Of a stretch of DNA of 64,000 nucleotides, positions 61,254-64,000 are shown piece after piece. Position 1 is the stretch's first letter; each line of letters starts with the position of its first letter. The stretch is from Tabrizicola sp. (GTDB taxonomy: Bacteria; Pseudomonadota; Alphaproteobacteria; Rhodobacterales; Rhodobacteraceae), in assembly GCA_025458105.1 (NCBI GenBank), contig JALOTD010000010.1:1-64000 (forward strand). The letters run 5' to 3'. Under the pieces are notes generated by a model. The model was not told where the DNA came from and ran no database searches. It saw nothing but the letters and a program-made list of their open reading frames with translations. A program made the position numbers and the translations under genes.

Positions 61254-61889
61254 ATGGACGACACGCTTCTTTCAGAGCAAGGATTGCCAGCACAGGGCGC
61301 TGGTCGCATCCTTCTGATCGCTTGCGGAGCGCTGGCGCATGAGATCCTAGGGCTGAAGGCCGCGAATGGCTGGGGTCACATGGACCTGCAATGCTTGCCA
61401 GCGAAGCTGCATCTCTGGCCCGAGAAGATCATTCCGGCGGTGGAGGCGGCCGTGGCGGAAGGGCGCGGGCGCTACGAGACGATCTTCGTGGTCTATGCCG
61501 ATTGCGGGACGGGCGGACTTTTGCAGGCTGCCTGCGTCCGCTTGGGAGTCGAGATGGTGGAAGGCCCGCATTGCTATGCCTTCTTCGAGGGCAATGCGGC
61601 CTTTGCGGCGCGGGCCGAGGACGAGTTCGATGCCTTCTACCTGACCGACTTTCTGGTTCGGCAGTTCGATGCCTTTGTCTGGAAGCCGATGGGTTTGGAC
61701 CGTCATCCCGAACTGCGGGACATGTACTTCGGCAATTACCGCAAGCTCGTCTACCAGGCGCAGACCAATGATCCTGGGCTGGACGCAAGGGCCGAGGACT
61801 GCGCCCGGCGGCTGGGTCTGGAGTACGAACGGCGGTTCACAGGCTATGGTGACCTTGCCATCACACTTCAGCGGGTCGCGGCGCGATAG
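61254..61889 (+). CDS. DUF1638 protein
   Basis: 211 residues. ILLIACGALAHEILGLKAANGW, LQCLPAKLHLWPEKIIPAVEAAVAE, VVYADCGTGGLLQAACVRLGVEMVEGPHCYAFFEG and DAFYLTDFLVRQFDAFVWKPMGLD match DUF1638, which has conserved Cys and His residues and is often near methyltransferase corrinoid genes. A role in corrinoid methyl transfer is inferred. ATG 61254; GTG 61224 would extend it by ten residues. Its end overlaps the convergent ribbon-helix-helix gene by about 22 bp. Confidence 0.83.
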   Translation: MDDTLLSEQGLPAQGAGRILLIACGALAHEILGLKAANGWGHMDLQCLPAKLHLWPEKIIPAVEAAVAEGRGRYETIFVVYADCGTGGLLQAACVRLGVEMVEGPHCYAFFEGNAAFAARAEDEFDAFYLTDFLVRQFDAFVWKPMGLDRHPELRDMYFGNYRKLVYQAQTNDPGLDARAEDCARRLGLEYERRFTGYGDLAITLQRVAAR

Positions 61890-62092
61890 TGGTTCAGGAC
61901 ATAGATGCGGATCGCAGAAGCAAGGCCCGCGTCACCCCGGCGTGCATCGTCAATTTCGGCGGCAAGCTGATTCAGGGCCAAACCCCGCTCGTCTGCGATC
62001 TGACGGAAGGCATCCCAGAATTCCGGCTCCAGCGAGATGCTGGTCCGGTGGCCGTGGAGCGTGAGGGAGTGTTTGGCAGGGCGGCTGGGCAT
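61868..62092 (-). CDS. Ribbon-helix-helix DNA-binding protein
   Basis: 74 residues: MPSRPAKHSLTLHGHRTSISLEPEFWDAFRQIADERGLALNQLAAEIDDARRGDAGLASAIRIYVLNHY. The TSISLEPEFW ribbon and following helices are of the RHH_4 type often adjacent to fumC in Rhodobacterales. Likely a small repressor; targets unknown. ATG 62092 preferred over 62137. Convergent overlap with DUF1638. Confidence 0.82.
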   Translation of the reverse strand: MPSRPAKHSLTLHGHRTSISLEPEFWDAFRQIADERGLALNQLAAEIDDARRGDAGLASAIRIYVLNHYRAATR

Positions 62093-62124
62093 GAGGATGT
62101 GTAGCGCACCGGACGGGCCTGTCA

Positions 62125-62192
62125 CCGGAATTTTCAAAAATTCCGGTTCGGACCCTTCAAAGGGTCCGGTGCGATTTCTTCGAAGAAATCGC
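62125..62192. repeat. Triple-hairpin intergenic repeat, copy 2
   Basis: Arms CCGGAATTTT/AAAATTCCGG (62125-62146), GGACCCTTCAAAGGGTCC (62150-62167) and GCGATTTCTT/AAGAAATCGC (62171-62192), with the same 3-nt gaps as copy 1. The middle stem differs from copy 1 by a compensating G-C to C-G exchange, so pairing is conserved. It directly follows the stop of the 76-codon gene at 62194. Confidence 0.85.
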
Positions 62193-62193
62193 C

Positions 62194-62424
62194 TCAGGCA
62201 ACCCGGCGAATCGGCTCTTGATTGCAGAAGATGACGAACTGCCCGGCATTCTCTACCACGGGAAAACCGCGTCTACGCATTTCGGCCAGGAAGATTTCGC
62301 GGCCGACGAACCTCTCCACATCCCGGATCTTGCGGCGGATGACTCCGCCCTCGCGAGCGGCCTGGGACGCAAACAGATGGGAAATCCACTGATCTGACGA
62401 CAGATTTCGCGGCATTGCGGTCAT
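62194..62424 (-). CDS. Small conserved protein of unknown function
   Basis: 76 residues, or 73 from ATG 62415 (MPRNLSSDQWISHLFASQAAREGGVIRRKIRDVERFVGREIFLAEMRRRGFPVVENAGQFVIFCNQEPIRRV). It resembles short Rhodobacteraceae proteins sometimes labelled phosphoribosylanthranilate isomerase, which cannot be right at this length. Charged, cytoplasmic. In the fumC-DUF4169 neighbourhood on the same strand; followed by the triple hairpin. Confidence 0.7.
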   Translation of the reverse strand: MTAMPRNLSSDQWISHLFASQAAREGGVIRRKIRDVERFVGREIFLAEMRRRGFPVVENAGQFVIFCNQEPIRRVA

Positions 62425-62471
62425 GGGCGCACCTCCTGCCGCAACTCTTCCAAAGCAGGGTTAACGTCTGG

Positions 62472-62651
62472 TTATTTTGTATCGCGCTTGTGCCCGTCCA
62501 ACTCTCGTACAGCCTTCTTGGCCCGGGCCTTTTCCAGCTCACGCTCAGCCTTCGTCCGACCATGCTTCGCGGCACTTGCGTCTGCCACCGAGCGGGCGGC
62601 CTTGCGAGCCGCCTGCTTCTTGGCTTGGCGCAGGTTGACGACCTCGCCCAT
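62472..62651 (-). CDS. DUF4169 protein
   Basis: 59 residues: [20 protein letters not shown], then ADASAAKHGRTKAERELEKARAKKAVRELDGHKRD. Very basic helical protein matching DUF4169, found behind fumC in Rhodobacterales. Its ATG overlaps the fumC stop (TGATG), so it is coupled. Possibly nucleic-acid binding, inferred from charge. Confidence 0.85.
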   Translation of the reverse strand: MGEVVNLRQAKKQAARKAARSVADASAAKHGRTKAERELEKARAKKAVRELDGHKRDTK

Positions 62652-64000
62652 CAGCCTTTCGGGCCGACCATGTCCTCGGGGCGGACGATGCGGTCGAAGG
62701 TCTCGCCGTCGACGAAGCCCAGAGCAATCGCTTCTTCCCGAAGGGTCGTGCCGTTCTTGTGCGCGGTCTTCGCCACCTTGGTCGCGTTGTCGTAGCCGAT
62801 GGTCGGCGCCAGCGCGGTGACCAGCATCAGCGATTCCTTCATCAGCTTTTCGATGCGCGGGATATTCGCTTGCGTCCCCACAACCATGTTGTCGGTGAAG
62901 CTGGACGCTGCATCGCCGAGAAGCTGGACCGACTGCAACACGTTGTAGGACATCATCGGGTTGTAGACGTTCAGCTCGAAATGGCCCTGCGACCCAGCGA
63001 AGCCGACGGCCGCATCGTTGCCCATCACATGCGCGCAGACCATCGTCAGCGCCTCGGCTTGGGTCGGGTTCACCTTGCCCGGCATGATCGAGGAGCCGGG
63101 TTCGTTCTCCGGCAGGATCAGCTCACCCAGGCCCGAGCGGGGGCCGGAGCCGAGGAGGCGGAGGTCGTTGGCGATCTTGAAGAGCGACCCGGCGACCGTC
63201 TTCAACGCGCCCGAGAACATGACCATCGCGTCATGTGCGGCCAAGGCCTCGAACTTGTTCGGCGCGGTGACAAAGGGGAGGCCGGTGATCTTCGCGATCT
63301 CGGCGGCCACGCGGACATCAAAGCCCACACGGGTGTTGAGGCCGGTGCCGACAGCGGTGCCGCCCTGGGCGAGTTCGTAGATGTGGGGCAGGCACATCTT
63401 CACCCGTTCGATCCCGCGGTCGACTTGCGTCGCGTAGCCGGAGAATTCCTGGCCCAGCGTCAGCGGCGTCGCGTCCTGGGTGTGGGTGCGGCCGATCTTG
63501 ATGATGTCCTTGAATTCATTGGACTTCGCCCAGAGCGCCCGAGACAGCTTTTCAAGGCCGGGGATTAGCACGTCGCGGGTGTGCATGCCGATCGCGACAT
63601 GCATCGCTGTGGGGAAGGTGTCGTTCGAGGACTGGCCCATGTTCACATGGTCGTTCGGATGCACGGGCTTCTTGGAGCCCATCACGCCCCCCAGCATCTC
63701 GATCGCGCGGTTCGAGATCACCTCGTTCGCGTTCATGTTCGACTGGGTACCCGATCCCGTCTGCCAGACCACCAGCGGGAAGTTGTCGTCGAACTTGCCC
63801 TCGATCACTTCCTGAGCGGCGGCGACGATGGCATTGCCGAGGTCTGCGGACAGGTCGCCTTGCGCCATGTTCACCACCGCGCAGGCGCGCTTGATGACGC
63901 CAAGCGCGCGGATGATCGGGACCGGCTGGCGTTCCCAGCCGATCGGGAAGTTGATGATCGACCGCTGGGTCTGCGCGCCCCAGTACTTGTCGGAAGGAAC
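62651..64000 (-). CDS. fumC: Fumarate hydratase class II, 5' end outside window
   Basis: 449 residues visible, from [14 protein letters not shown] at the edge to the stop. Class II fumarase of the TCA cycle, reversibly hydrating fumarate to malate. [67 protein letters not shown] and the signature [16 protein letters not shown] (catalytic Ser) are all present. Only about 15 N-terminal residues and the start are missing. Followed immediately by DUF4169. Confidence 0.96.
   Translation of the reverse strand, partial: VPSDKYWGAQTQRSIINFPIGWERQPVPIIRALGVIKRACAVVNMAQGDLSADLGNAIVAAAQEVIEGKFDDNFPLVVWQTGSGTQSNMNANEVISNRAIEMLGGVMGSKKPVHPNDHVNMGQSSNDTFPTAMHVAIGMHTRDVLIPGLEKLSRALWAKSNEFKDIIKIGRTHTQDATPLTLGQEFSGYATQVDRGIERVKMCLPHIYELAQGGTAVGTGLNTRVGFDVRVAAEIAKITGLPFVTAPNKFEALAAHDAMVMFSGALKTVAGSLFKIANDLRLLGSGPRSGLGELILPENEPGSSIMPGKVNPTQAEALTMVCAHVMGNDAAVGFAGSQGHFELNVYNPMMSYNVLQSVQLLGDAASSFTDNMVVGTQANIPRIEKLMKESLMLVTALAPTIGYDNATKVAKTAHKNGTTLREEAIALGFVDGETFDRIVRPEDMVGPKG

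Overview
The window looks like a chromosomal segment from an alphaproteobacterium of the Rhodobacteraceae (Rhodobacter/Tabrizicola/Gemmobacter-like). The support is its high GC with dense same-strand operons, a Rhodobacterales-type dcw cluster (ftsW-murG-murC, small DUF2484 membrane proteins, murB-ddl-ftsQAZ-lpxC-bamD-recN), a tRNA-His without the extra 5' G, a split corrinoid methionine-synthase gene set, DUF1476, DUF3563, DUF4169 and MmcB proteins, and intergenic triple-hairpin repeats.

Layout. (1) 1-11135: a divergent catabolic cluster for anthranilate through 2-aminobenzoyl-CoA, with a tryptophan entry step. Minus strand: enoyl-CoA hydratase, 3-hydroxyacyl-CoA dehydrogenase, thiolase. Plus strand: 2-aminobenzoyl-CoA monooxygenase/reductase, SDR, MarR regulator, a second hydratase, acyl-CoA dehydrogenase, thioesterase, RidA, tryptophan 2,3-dioxygenase, CoA ligase. 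A perfect 18-bp palindrome in the divergent promoter and a related site before the dioxygenase are likely MarR operators. (2) 11176-22202: tRNA-His, MmcB, LysR/DUF481 remnants, the Anbu-peptidase cluster (Anbu, transglutaminase-like, alpha-E, circularly permuted ATP-grasp), then apt, DUF2927, MTA phosphorylase, a kinase and an amidohydrolase. (3) 22206-24879: a broken MmeI-like restriction-modification gene whose middle is replaced by an IS1595-type transposon remnant carrying a PIN-domain protein and a co-translated partner of unknown function. (4) 24983-41456: cell-wall and division cluster, interrupted between murC and murB by a 519-aa protein of unknown function. (5) 41859-48394: DUF3563, FAD oxidoreductase, purQ, a DctB/DctD-like two-component pair, an orphan membrane protein. 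(6) 48793-57821: rne, tusA, ccdA, a hydrolase-like membrane protein with a P450, purS, DUF5680, purC, DUF1476. (7) 57964-64000: homocysteine methyltransferase and corrinoid protein of a split methionine synthase, radical SAM protein, DUF1638, a ribbon-helix-helix protein, fumC.

Two patterns stand out. First, six sites in otherwise normal genes (1.5-34.4 kb) each lack about 50-80 bp, two of them in essential genes (murB, ftsQ). This is most simply an assembly or consensus defect, but needs checking. Second, a three-part element (16-bp palindrome, 28-bp spacer, identical 15-bp box, 9-bp spacer, TTAACC) occurs twice with exact spacing, once before the broken restriction-modification gene and once before an unknown membrane protein. 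It looks like an undescribed operator-promoter unit.
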